Of a DNA stretch of 64,000 nucleotides, positions 52,744-61,858 are shown piece by piece. A model generated the notes under the pieces. The model was not told the DNA's origin. It saw only the letters and a program-made list of their open reading frames with translations, and made no database searches. Where the stretch lies: contig NZ_AP023367.1 in the NCBI RefSeq assembly GCF_014218335.1, positions 635,001-699,000 of the forward strand, read 5' to 3'. Each line of letters opens with the position of its first letter. Positions within the stretch are counted from its first letter, which is position 1. This stretch comes from Anaerocolumna cellulosilytica (lineage in GTDB: Bacteria; Bacillota; Clostridia; Lachnospirales; Lachnospiraceae). The translations under genes and the position numbers were made by a program.

Positions 52744-54120
52744 GTGAATGATGGATATTTATTTATTAGGGGAATGGAATATCTGAAAGTTACAAATTGT
52801 GAATGGAAAAAAGAAGTAAATGATTATGGGTGGGCATCTATAGGCGGATTTGTTATTGAAAACAAGTTAGATGAATGTAAAAGTAAAATATCTTCAAGTG
52901 AGTGGATTGCACTTGAAGAAATCGTTCAGGGTGAGAAAACAACAGTTATATCTGGTGTAGTCTATTCTTTCTCGATTAAAGAGGAAATAGGGCTACATGT
53001 ATTTAAGCTGGAAATAAGAGGAGAAGTTATAAAGCTGGACATAGTTCCTCATACAAAAATATTCCAAAACAATTCTAATGCAATAAGAACAATATTATCA
53101 AAAGCGGATAGTAATGTTAAATACCTAATAAATAGTGAATTTGATAAAGCAATAAATCACATGGTTGTTCAATATGAGGAAACAGATTGGAGTTTTATTA
53201 AACGAATCGTTTCAGAAGTTGGAGGCTATATTATTCCTGATTATAAGGCAAAAGGATTCCGGTTAAAGATTGGAGTAACTAACCGATCAGTTGCAACAGT
53301 AGATATAAAAGAATATGAAATAGTCAACAACTTTCATAGGTATGAAAAAAAGAAGAATAATGGCGTAGGATTAAGCTTTCAAGGTGATGAAACTGAGTTT
53401 GTATTTAAATCAAGAGATATCTATGAATTAGGAGATGGGGTTTTATTTAATGGTAAGTCACTATTTGTATATGGAATTCATGGAGAATTTGAAAAACAGG
53501 AATTGATGAATACATACACCCTTAAATATCGTAATGGTTTTTTACAAGAAAAAAAGAAAAATTATGCTTTAATTGGAATGTCTTTAAAAGCTACCGTAAA
53601 AAGCGTTGTAAATGATACAGTTACGGTAACGTTTGATACGGTAGAAAGTACAGGGGGAAGAGCATATCAGTATGCTACTGTATATTCTACAACAGATGGG
53701 GCTGGATGGTTTTGTATGCCGGAGGTAGGAGATTCGGTACGAATCTATTTTCCCTCAGAAAAAGCAGAGCAGTCATATGCTATAAGTTCAGTACATCTTG
53801 CAATGGGTGATAAAAATCCTGATACAAAGTTTATAAGGAATGTTCACGGAAAAGAAATCTCATTTTCAGAAAAAGAATTAAAGCTAACGAATAATAAAGG
53901 GTTAGATATAATCCTCAATGATGAGGATGGTATCACCATAAATAGTAATAATAGTATTAATATTAATGCATCCGATAAAATAGATATTATTAGCTCAGGG
54001 GATAAAATTAACGTAGAAGGAAAGGAAGGAGTAGAATTGAACCAAGGTGCTTCAAAAATTATTGTAAAAGATGATGTCACTTTTGTAGGTGACCAGATTC
54101 ATATACAGGGATTGGAGTAA
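52744..54120 (+). CDS. VgrG-like spike protein (contractile injection system)
   Basis: A 458-residue protein. The N-terminal part matches gp27/VgrG-type folds: EYLKVTNCEWKKEVNDYG, then VIKLDIVPHTKIFQNNS and EETDWSFIKRIVSEVGGYII, the typical Q-Y-E-E-T-D-W segment of VgrG. The OB-fold lies near 280-340 (ATVKSVVNDTVTVTF, WFCMPEVGDSVRIYF), and the C-terminus is a needle of beta-strand repeats (INSNNSININASDKIDII). Trimers would form the spike. GTG start at 52744 one base after the preceding gene. No toxin extension. Confidence 0.85.
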   Translation: MNDGYLFIRGMEYLKVTNCEWKKEVNDYGWASIGGFVIENKLDECKSKISSSEWIALEEIVQGEKTTVISGVVYSFSIKEEIGLHVFKLEIRGEVIKLDIVPHTKIFQNNSNAIRTILSKADSNVKYLINSEFDKAINHMVVQYEETDWSFIKRIVSEVGGYIIPDYKAKGFRLKIGVTNRSVATVDIKEYEIVNNFHRYEKKKNNGVGLSFQGDETEFVFKSRDIYELGDGVLFNGKSLFVYGIHGEFEKQELMNTYTLKYRNGFLQEKKKNYALIGMSLKATVKSVVNDTVTVTFDTVESTGGRAYQYATVYSTTDGAGWFCMPEVGDSVRIYFPSEKAEQSYAISSVHLAMGDKNPDTKFIRNVHGKEISFSEKELKLTNNKGLDIILNDEDGITINSNNSININASDKIDIISSGDKINVEGKEGVELNQGASKIIVKDDVTFVGDQIHIQGLE

Positions 54121-54126
54121 GTGGTA

Positions 54127-54729
54127 ATGACAGAACGAGAAAAAGAATTAAAGAAAAATATTGTGGAATATACAGCAGAATATCTTGGTCAACAAAAGAA
54201 AGAGATTGAGAAAGTTTTTGAAATACATACAGAAGAGATATTTCGTGAGCTAATGAAAACATTTCATGAGTTGTTCCAAAAGGCAATACAGTTTCAGGAG
54301 ATGAATGAAAAGGGGGAAATTAATTATATTACAATTAGCTTCCTTAACTTTGGATTTTTACAAAATACCATTGAACTTAAGCTTAGTCTTTTTGATAATA
54401 CTTTTTATATGGATGCAAAAGAAGTTACCGTATATTTTAAATGCAATTACTTTGATAAAATTATAAGGAATGATATGGATAACTTTAAAAGCTATATAGA
54501 ACGAAGAATGATTCAAGTAAAGTATCATGAACTATATAGTTATAAAAAAATATGTATGATGAAGTATAAATCAGTCATGGAAAATGCTATGTCTGCTTAC
54601 GTTAATTATGTTGTACGCCTTAAATCCTTTGAAAAGTTAGTGAAGACAAAAAGTTTTAAAATAATTTTTAATGAATACATGTGCCAAGGAACGGTGTTAT
54701 TTGAAAGTGATGAGGAATTGATTAGATGA
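54127..54729 (+). CDS. Hypothetical protein in the spike cluster
   Basis: A 200-residue soluble protein of unknown family: a charged N-terminal helix (EKELKKNIVEYTAEYLGQQK), a central beta segment (YITISFLNFGFLQNTIELKL), and a helical C-terminus. It is translationally coupled to its neighbour: its stop overlaps the next start (ATGA). GTG 54121 opens the frame; ATG 54127 lies 9 bases after GGAG. Between VgrG and PAAR genes such proteins are often adaptors or chaperones. Confidence 0.55.
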   Translation: MTEREKELKKNIVEYTAEYLGQQKKEIEKVFEIHTEEIFRELMKTFHELFQKAIQFQEMNEKGEINYITISFLNFGFLQNTIELKLSLFDNTFYMDAKEVTVYFKCNYFDKIIRNDMDNFKSYIERRMIQVKYHELYSYKKICMMKYKSVMENAMSAYVNYVVRLKSFEKLVKTKSFKIIFNEYMCQGTVLFESDEELIR

Positions 54730-55247
54730 GATACTTTTTAATTAAAACAGATAGAAGAGTGAGTGATGCACCAAATATCATTAACTGGGTAAGTAAGATT
54801 AATCCTGCTTATCTGAAAGTCGGTTCTTATTATAAAATAGATAATCGAACTGTTTTAGAAATTGAAAGTAACAAGAATACTGTTTTTACAGAGATAATAA
54901 CCTTTCCTTTTCTTCTGATATCAAAAAAAATAAAAGAAATTATAGCAAAGTATGAACCTACATTAAAATACAAGGAAATAATCTTACTTGATTCAGATAA
55001 TAATTTAATGCAAGTATATTACATGCCAATACTTGAAGAAATAGACTGTTTGACAGAAGGCACTGTGTTTAATCTTGACCATAGTGTGATTGAGCATGGT
55101 GTTATTCAAAGAAATAAAGTAGGTGAATGTAGTATTTTTTCTTTAGCAGAAGTGAAAAACAGATATATCGCGGTACGCTTAGATGTGCTGGAAAGTATAC
55201 TACGGAGAGATGCGATTGTCACTGTAAAGGAATTAGAAGTTAGATAA
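54726..55247 (+). CDS. Hypothetical protein, possible Imm11/DUF1629-like fold
   Basis: A 173-residue soluble protein with alternating beta strands and a late LAEVKNRYIAVRLDVLESIL. The layout, opening MRYFLIKTDRR and a PFLLISKKIKEIIAKYEP segment, faintly recalls Imm11/DUF1629 domains, which often sit near toxins. I do not trust this as an assignment. Coupled with the previous gene by ATGA. Confidence 0.5.
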   Translation: MRYFLIKTDRRVSDAPNIINWVSKINPAYLKVGSYYKIDNRTVLEIESNKNTVFTEIITFPFLLISKKIKEIIAKYEPTLKYKEIILLDSDNNLMQVYYMPILEEIDCLTEGTVFNLDHSVIEHGVIQRNKVGECSIFSLAEVKNRYIAVRLDVLESILRRDAIVTVKELEVR

Positions 55248-55258
55248 GGAGAGGTAAG

Positions 55259-55813
55259 ATGTCAGAAATAATTACAGAGGGTAGCAATGAAGAATTGAGC
55301 GAAGATGAAAAAAAATTATTACTTGAAGAGGTGCAAAAAAGCAGAGATCTTGGAGATGAAGAAGCACCAAGCAATCTTATGGTAAGAGGAGCGTTATTAA
55401 GATGTAGTTGTGGAACCCATCCAAGACGATTGAATTTACCAAAAAGCTACGGCGTATATGCAACAGATACACAACATCCAAAAGTTCATGAATTAAACAA
55501 TTTGGTGGGGGATGATAAAAACATTGCGTATTTTGGGGTTTGCAAAAGTAACAATCCACCTCAAAGCGACACAATTACACTGGAACCTTATGTAACTCCA
55601 GAGGGTAAAAAAACCTCAGATTCGAATGCAGAAGGGAAAAAATGTGAGCCAATTATTCTTGGAAACTGGCTTGACAGCAAGGAAAATGATCTTATCTATG
55701 ATGAAGATAATGATAAGAAAGTTCCTTGTTTAACGGTTAACGCATTTACAGTATGCAAGTATGGAGGAGTCATTGTTCCTTTAACATCAGGACAGGAATA
55801 TAATGGAGATTAG
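55259..55813 (+). CDS. DUF4280 PAAR-like spike-tip protein
   Basis: A 184-residue protein. After an acidic N-terminal region, LMVRGALLRCSCG opens the DUF4280 domain, with paired Cys, VCKSNNPP, CEPIILGNW and VCKYGGVIVPLTSGQ at the C-terminus. DUF4280 is a PAAR-like fold that sharpens the VgrG tip and can bind zinc. AGGAGAGG precedes the ATG. The last 60 bases of this gene are copied at 60288-60347. Confidence 0.85.
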   Translation: MSEIITEGSNEELSEDEKKLLLEEVQKSRDLGDEEAPSNLMVRGALLRCSCGTHPRRLNLPKSYGVYATDTQHPKVHELNNLVGDDKNIAYFGVCKSNNPPQSDTITLEPYVTPEGKKTSDSNAEGKKCEPIILGNWLDSKENDLIYDEDNDKKVPCLTVNAFTVCKYGGVIVPLTSGQEYNGD

Positions 55814-57323
55814 GAGGGAAAGTCGTTGAATTCAATATCTTTTGATGATATTATTATAAAAGGAATAGCTGATATACAGCAAGTCTTAAATATAACGATA
55901 ACAGAAAAGCCAAATGAGCATGCAAGAGCGTGTATTGAAGCCATCTTGGACACTGATTCGCCAAGTATATTCGACAAACGTGGTCTGTGCAATATAGAAA
56001 TTGTTGAAAAAAAGACAAGTGCTATACTATTTAGCGGATATTCGGAAACTATAAAGTACATAGTGAACAACGGATTACATAAAGCACAAATACATCTAAT
56101 ATCATATAGTGCCAGGTTTGACTGTAAGTTATCCAGCCGTTCCTTTCAGGACGTCAGCGATTCTCTTCAGAAAATAGCGTCTTTCGTAGCGGGTGAATAT
56201 GCAGGAGCTTCCGTTGTATTTCGAGAACAGGGAAGCAAAGCAATTGGATACCCCATTTTTCAATATGACGAAACAGATTGGGAGTTTTTAAAAAGAATAG
56301 CCAGTAGGTGTCATCAGGTATTAATTGCGGATTCAAGTTTAAGTAATCCATCTGTTTATATTGGTGCAGATACAGGAAGTGCTTATGATTTGCAATGTGC
56401 CGCTTATGAATACAGTGTTGCTGATGCATTTTATAAAATGGGAAGAGTGAGCAGCAACTATTCACAAGAACAATTTAAATGCCACAAAATACGATATTAT
56501 AAAAATCTACCCCTAGGAAAACTTGTCAGAATAAAAGAAGGAACTTACTATATCATAGAAAAGCATGCATCTATGAACCATAGTGAGGTAGTATTTGAAT
56601 ATACACTGGGTTCAAAATCAATGCTGTCAACGGACGTTATTTATAACCAAAACCTATGTGGTCTGCAATTACAGGGTACGGTCACAGCGGTAATGGAAGA
56701 CAAAGTAAAAGTTAAGCTTGCTATTGACAAAAAGGAATCCGGAGCCTACGCGTTCGATTGGTATCCAGAGGTGTCCAATATTATGTATTGTATGCCTGAG
56801 ACAGGGGAACGGGTAAATTTGTACTTATATGATGGTAAGGGTGGCGGTGCGGCTGTAGTAAATTGTTTAAGAAGTAATGGCAGTACATGTGCCAATACGT
56901 CAAATCCTGCCCACAAGATATTTGAGTATAAAAATAAAAGTTATAAGATACTTCCGGAGGATATGACTTTTGAAATAGCGGATGGTGATGGAAGCCAGCA
57001 GTTATTAGCGTTAAAGGATATGGAAGGAATTGTAGAAGATATTCTGAAGACAAGTAAGCTATCTGCGAAAAAGAAAATTAATTTAAATACACCAAATGGA
57101 AAAATTAACATACAAGCCCCTAGCCAAATTGAAATAAGGCAATCGGATTCGACGGGAGCTACGCTTTCTATTAATCAGACGATTGAGTGCGATGGAAAAA
57201 CTGTGGATGTACAGGCTTCTTTAAGAATAGAATATCCGGCGTTTGATGATGCACCTGTAGCAGTTAAGAAACATTGGGGTAAATTATTGTTAAAAGTACT
57301 GGCGGCTGTAGTGATTGTGGCGG
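55752..57323 (+). repeat. Duplicated cassette, copy A
   Basis: From within the PAAR-like gene end through the VgrG half of the toxin gene this segment matches 60288-61858 nearly base for base, offset by 4536 then 4535 bases. Only about a dozen amino-acid changes separate the encoded VgrG parts. After 57323 the copies diverge. Confidence 0.93.
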
Positions 57324-58237
57324 CTGTGGCATTGGTGGCAGCTGGAATAGCCGCACTTACTGTAGCGACGGGAGGAATGGCAGCTGCTGTGATAGGAGCC
57401 GCTGCCATAAAAGCAGCGGCATTTGTGGTAAGCACAGCTTTAATCGGAGGAGCAGTTTCTGCAGGTATTAGTATAGGAGTACAGTGGAGTAGTGATAAAA
57501 AAAATGGAATAAAGAGAGGATTCTTAGATTACCTGTATCTTGGTGTTGATAAGTTTTGTACTGGTGCTATAATAAGTGCTCCTATGGGATTGCCATCATC
57601 ATTAATCTTTAAGCTTGTAATGACTGCGGCAAGCAGTTTCGGTTATCAGAAGATTGATAATATACTGGATACAAATTTTGGTAGGGACTATTATGACGAA
57701 GACTCTAGTACGACTTTAAATATTGCGTTTGATGTTTTTTTTGCTGGATTAGGGGAAGGAATTACATCGGCACTTAAAACGCTATTTGGTAAGGGATTAA
57801 AAACATTATCAAATTTGAAATTATCTAAAGCAGATACAAAAGCATTAACCAAGTTATGGAATGCCATTCCATTTGTTAAAAAACTATCAACCAGTGGGGC
57901 GGATGTAAACGTAAACAAACATTATATCCGCGAGGTACTTACTAAGATATTGCCTCAAAAATTGGATGATTCTAAAATAATTTGGTATTTAATATTAGGT
58001 GGAAGAGAGGCAACAGAGACAACATCAGCTAAATCGGGTGCCGATTTACCTACTGCAGTATTCACTGATAGTGATGTAAATCCTATTTTTGGTAAGCCAA
58101 TAGGATGGTTAGAAGATTTGTTTAGAGGTGAATCAGAGTACGATGCATCTTATACCAATTATTCAGTCCTAATTAAAGATGATAAAGACATAAAATGGAT
58201 TGATATAGATGAGGATGGTAATTTAGTGTTTGAATAA
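55826..58237 (+). CDS. VgrG with C-terminal candidate toxin (copy A)
   Basis: An 803-residue fusion. Residues 1-480 are VgrG-like: YDETDWEFLKRIASRCHQVL, OB-fold LQGTVTAVMEDKVKVKL and CMPETGERVNLYLYDG, and needle strands (KINLNTPNGKINIQAPSQIEI). Residues 486-551 are strongly hydrophobic, Ala/Val/Gly-rich. Residues 551-803 form a soluble domain of unknown family with RGFLDYLYLGVDKFCTGAI, FGRDYYDEDS and a WIDIDEDGNLVF end, probably the effector. TTG 55826 after AGGAGGGA is the start. The hydrophobic part may help pore formation or translocation. Confidence 0.8.
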   Translation: MNSISFDDIIIKGIADIQQVLNITITEKPNEHARACIEAILDTDSPSIFDKRGLCNIEIVEKKTSAILFSGYSETIKYIVNNGLHKAQIHLISYSARFDCKLSSRSFQDVSDSLQKIASFVAGEYAGASVVFREQGSKAIGYPIFQYDETDWEFLKRIASRCHQVLIADSSLSNPSVYIGADTGSAYDLQCAAYEYSVADAFYKMGRVSSNYSQEQFKCHKIRYYKNLPLGKLVRIKEGTYYIIEKHASMNHSEVVFEYTLGSKSMLSTDVIYNQNLCGLQLQGTVTAVMEDKVKVKLAIDKKESGAYAFDWYPEVSNIMYCMPETGERVNLYLYDGKGGGAAVVNCLRSNGSTCANTSNPAHKIFEYKNKSYKILPEDMTFEIADGDGSQQLLALKDMEGIVEDILKTSKLSAKKKINLNTPNGKINIQAPSQIEIRQSDSTGATLSINQTIECDGKTVDVQASLRIEYPAFDDAPVAVKKHWGKLLLKVLAAVVIVAAVALVAAGIAALTVATGGMAAAVIGAAAIKAAAFVVSTALIGGAVSAGISIGVQWSSDKKNGIKRGFLDYLYLGVDKFCTGAIISAPMGLPSSLIFKLVMTAASSFGYQKIDNILDTNFGRDYYDEDSSTTLNIAFDVFFAGLGEGITSALKTLFGKGLKTLSNLKLSKADTKALTKLWNAIPFVKKLSTSGADVNVNKHYIREVLTKILPQKLDDSKIIWYLILGGREATETTSAKSGADLPTAVFTDSDVNPIFGKPIGWLEDLFRGESEYDASYTNYSVLIKDDKDIKWIDIDEDGNLVFE

Positions 58238-58305
58238 ATAGTAATAAGAGTAAATGGTATGTACTACAGGAAAGATGATCAATTATCTGTATTGGTGTTT
58301 TCTTT

Positions 58306-58395
58306 GTGAACTTGATAAAAACGGCAATCATTGCATTAGTAGTTGTGAATGTATTAATCATATTGTGGTATTACCAGCCAGTTACTAAAGGGTAA
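58306..58395 (+). CDS. Possible tiny membrane peptide (29 aa)
   Basis: GTG 58306 opens a 29-residue frame with one strong hydrophobic segment (AIIALVVVNVLIILWYY). No convincing ribosome site precedes it. It lies in the 418-base gap after the toxin gene, which otherwise holds no gene. It may be a remnant of an immunity gene. Confidence 0.2.
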   Translation: MNLIKTAIIALVVVNVLIILWYYQPVTKG

Positions 58396-58655
58396 AGTTA
58401 TTTAAAAGGGATGGAAATCTGTTTAGATAAGCAATTTATAATGCTATAGTTTATCCCTACATGTTCTTAAAATTATTGATGAGGAAAGAGAGAGCGTGCA
58501 TATGAGAGCAATTCTGCAAGAAAGGTTTCATAAAAGGAGACAAAGAAATTATAGTTTGAACACGTAAAGTTAATAGAAGGACTTGCAAGTAAATAGTTTT
58601 AAATTCTATTGTTTAGCAGTTTATTTTAAGAATCATAAAAAGAAAGGATGATAAA

Positions 58656-59150
58656 GTGAAGCTTACGACAGTCAACCCCAAAAATGTTAAAGAAGAAGTC
58701 CAATTATTAGGCAATGAGAGACCAATGACTAAAGCTGAACATGACATCTTAAAAGAGAGCATGGATTTAAAAAAAAAGAAAAAAGTAATAATAATAGTAT
58801 GGATTCTATTTATTATTGTAGTATTTATTTTAAGTATAGGGGTTTACTTTATGGATTCAATCAAAAGTGCAATTATATCTTTTGTAATAATAAATTCATT
58901 TGTTGTTTTTGCTGTAGGTACTATAGTGTATGATATAAAAAAACTACTAAAAAAGGATGAAATCTTTGTAAGAGAAGCAATTTTTCTTAATATAAATAAG
59001 TATCATAGAGCTTGCTTAGATATTAATAAAAATGGTAAAAGGAAGATTATTAGCGTAAGTGCGTCAACAAGAGAAAAAATAATTAAGGGAGATAAAGTTA
59101 TAATTCTTAAAACACGTAGTTCCAGAGGGATCTACCTTGCAAGAGAATAA
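58656..59150 (+). CDS. Candidate immunity protein A (two-TM membrane protein)
   Basis: A 164-residue protein with two TM segments (about 48-68 and 72-93) and a basic N-terminus and C-terminal domain (YHRACLDINKNGKRK). It follows the VgrG-toxin and is homologous to the protein after the second VgrG-toxin, so toxin-immunity pairing is the natural reading. If the toxin acts at the membrane, a membrane immunity protein fits. Start GTG 58656 behind AGAAAGGATG. Confidence 0.65.
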   Translation: MKLTTVNPKNVKEEVQLLGNERPMTKAEHDILKESMDLKKKKKVIIIVWILFIIVVFILSIGVYFMDSIKSAIISFVIINSFVVFAVGTIVYDIKKLLKKDEIFVREAIFLNINKYHRACLDINKNGKRKIISVSASTREKIIKGDKVIILKTRSSRGIYLARE

Positions 59151-59328
59151 ACAGTTTTAGAGTATGATATATTAGATAGTACCATTATTGAATATTCATA
59201 TTATTTACTAGAGCAAGAACGAAAATTTAATTGTTTAAAAAAGTAGCCGAAGTAAACTTGGCTAAAACTTTTTTGAGAATATACTATATCTAAATTAATA
59301 AAAAGGTAGATATAGAATACAATCTTTT

Positions 59329-59365
59329 AAAAAGGCTCTTAAGCTATGTAGTTAAGAGTCTTTTT
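59329..59365. terminator. Bidirectional terminator
   Basis: AAAAAGGCTCTTAA (59329-59342) pairs with TTAAGAGTCTTTTT (59352-59365) with one mismatch, between the immunity gene and the minus-strand small gene. Confidence 0.75.
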
Positions 59366-59375
59366 GAAAGATAGA

Positions 59376-59672
59376 TTAATAATCTTTGCCTTCATTATCC
59401 AGTAACTGCTTCATTAATCGAGCACCAGTTTTCATGCCAATGTTAAAGTATATTTCATTTAGCTCAGAAGTGTATTCATTAATATAAGTCTCGATTTCAT
59501 AAAATCTTTTGTCATCTAATAATTTTCTTAGATTCTGAAACAAAGTGTGATAAGCAATTTCTTCCCTATTAGTAAATGTATTGTGTGTAATATTTGAAGT
59601 TTTAGAGTCTCTAATCAATCGAGACAAATGCTGTAATGATGATGAATTTAAGATATCTTTATAAGTATTCAT
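59376..59672 (-). CDS. Small hypothetical protein (98 aa)
   Basis: A helical soluble protein with HNTFTNREEIAYHTLFQNL and an end IYFNIGMKTGARLMKQLL. The ending slightly recalls DUF6809-type small proteins, seen near regulators in Clostridia. It is divergent from the XRE regulator gene 195 bases away and may be its partner. Confidence 0.55.
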   Translation of the reverse strand: MNTYKDILNSSSLQHLSRLIRDSKTSNITHNTFTNREEIAYHTLFQNLRKLLDDKRFYEIETYINEYTSELNEIYFNIGMKTGARLMKQLLDNEGKDY

Positions 59673-59866
59673 ATCCTACCCCGTTTTCTTTAAGTAATAG
59701 AAAGTATATTAATATTAACTCAGTAGCACTGTGTATATCTTATATTATAAGCATTTAAAATATATATGTCAATAAAAATACAAAGTTTAAATTTGTAATA
59801 ATGAACACGATATAATGTACAATTTTACTATCTAGAAAAAGTTTGATTATCATAGAAGGGGCGAAG

Positions 59867-60187
59867 ATGATGTACGAGGAGTTTTTTTCAGAAAGATTAG
59901 TAAAATTGAGAATGCAAAAGGGTGTTTCTGCACGAGATATGAGTTTGTCTTTGGGTCAAAGTGAAAATTATATTAATATGATTGAAAATAAGAAAAACTT
60001 ACCTTCAATGGCTATGTTTTTTAATATTTGTGAATACTTGAATATAAGTCCAAGTGATTTCTTTGAGTATAATTTAAATAATCCAGTAAAATCGAATCAG
60101 ATTATGGATGGGCTAAGTAAGTTAGATGATACAGTATTAGAGTATCTTTACGGAATAGTAAAAGAGTTAGCCAAAATAAAAAAGTAA
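59867..60187 (+). CDS. XRE-family transcriptional regulator
   Basis: A 106-residue protein with a Cro/C1-type helix-turn-helix: RLVKLRMQKGVSARDMSLSL then ENYINMIENKKNLPSMAMF. A C-terminal helix follows (LEYLYGIVKELAKI). ATG 59867 follows GAAGGGGCG; the longer TTG frame from 59843 is not needed. It lies inside the cassette between the two VgrG-toxins and may have come in with it. Confidence 0.85.
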   Translation: MMYEEFFSERLVKLRMQKGVSARDMSLSLGQSENYINMIENKKNLPSMAMFFNICEYLNISPSDFFEYNLNNPVKSNQIMDGLSKLDDTVLEYLYGIVKELAKIKK

Positions 60188-60282
60188 GTTGTATGTACGA
60201 ACAATTATATTAAAAAAGGAAGAGTCTGTATCAGTTCTGTGCTTGAACGATATGGGCTCTTTTATTTTTGAATAAGTAGGAA

Positions 60283-60480
60283 CTATGTATGTAAGTATGG
60301 AGGAGTCATTGTTCCTTTAACATCAGGACAGGAATATAATGGAGATTAGGAGGGAAAGTCGTTGAATTCAATATCTTTTGATGATATTATTATAAAAGGA
60401 ATAGCTGTATACAGCAAGTCTTAAATATAACGATAACAGAAAAGCCAAATGAGCATGCAAGAGCGTGTATTGAAGCCATC
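60283..60480 (+). pseudogene. Remnant of PAAR-like 3' end and frameshifted vgrG start (copy B)
   Basis: 60288-60347 copies the last codons and stop of the PAAR-like gene, without the rest of that gene. From TTG 60362, a 20-residue frame begins as in copy A, then a one-base deletion (GCTGATATACAG in A becomes GCTGTATACAG near 60406) brings a stop at 60422. The first 40 residues of the VgrG are thus separated from the remaining frame. Confidence 0.85.
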
Positions 60481-61858
60481 TTGGACGCTGATTCGCCAAG
60501 TATATTCGACAAACGTGGTCTGTGCAATATAGAAATTATTGAAAAAAAGACAAGTGCTATACTATTTAGCGGATATTCGGAAACTATAAAGTACATAGTG
60601 AACAACGGATTACATAAAGCACAAATACATCTAATATCATATAGTGCCAGGTTTGACTGTAAGTTATCCAGCCGTTCCTTTCAGGATGTCAGCGGTTCTC
60701 TTCAGAAAATAGCGTCTTTCGTAGCGGGTGAATATACGGGAGCTTCCGTTGTATTTCGAGAACAGGGAAGCAAAGCAATTGGATACCCCATTTTTCAATA
60801 TGACGAAACAGATTGGGAGTTTTTAAAAAGAATAGCCAGTAGGTGTCATCAGGTATTAATTGCGGATTCAAGTTCAAGTAATCCATCTGTTTATATTGGT
60901 GCAGATACAGGAAGTGCTTATGATTTGCAATGTGCCGCTTATGAATACAGTGTTGCTGATGCATTTTATAAAATGGGAAGAGTGAGCAGCAACTATTCAC
61001 AAGAACAATTTAAATGCCACAAAATACGATATTATAAAAATCTACCACTAGGAAAACTTGTCAGAATAAAAGAGGGAACTTACTATATCATAGAAAAGCA
61101 TGCATCTATGAACCATAGTGAGGTAGTATTTGAATATACACTGGGTTCAAAATCAATGCTGTCAACGGACGTTGTTTATAACCAAAACCTATGTGGTCTG
61201 CAATTACAGGGTACGGTCACAGCGGTAATGGAAGACAAAGTAAAAGTTAAGCTTGCTATTGACAAAAAGGAATCCGGAGCCTACGCGTTCGATTGGTATC
61301 CAGAGGTGTCCAATATTATGTATTGTATGCCTGAGATAGGGGAACGGGTAAATTTGTACTTATATGATGGTAAGGGTGGCGGTGCGGCTGTAGTAAATTG
61401 TTTAAGAAGTAATGGCAGTACATGTGCCAATACGTCAAATCCTGCCCACAAGATATTTGAGTATAAAAATAAAAGTTATAAGATGCTTCCGGAGAATATG
61501 ACTTTTGAAATAGCAGACGTTAATGGAAGCCAGCAGTTATTAGCATTAAAGGATATGGAAGGAATCGTAGAAGATATTCTGAAGACAAGTAAGCTATCTG
61601 CGAAAAAGAAAATTAATTTAAATACACCAAATGGAAAAATTAACATACAAGCACCTAGCCAAATTGAAATAAGGCAATCGGATTCGACGGGAGCTACGCT
61701 TTCTATTAATCAGACGATTGAGTGCGATGGAAAAACTGTGGATGTACAGGCTTCTTTAAGAATAGAATACCCGGCGTTTGATGATGCACCTGTAGCAGTT
61801 AAGAAACATTGGGGGAAATTATTGTTAAAAGTGCTGGCGGCTGTAGTTATCGTGGCGG
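60288..61858 (+). repeat. Duplicated cassette, copy B
   Basis: Matches 55752-57323 closely except for scattered changes and the one-base deletion near 60406. Downstream the toxin part differs. Confidence 0.93.

Noticed and set aside
57175-57435. An Ala/Thr-rich reverse-strand frame opposite the VgrG hydrophobic stretch
   Set aside because: It is an antisense artefact of the Ala/Val-rich coding sequence.
58502-58566. A 21-codon frame starting MRAILQERF
   Set aside because: Too short, no homology seen, in a gap of decayed-looking sequence.
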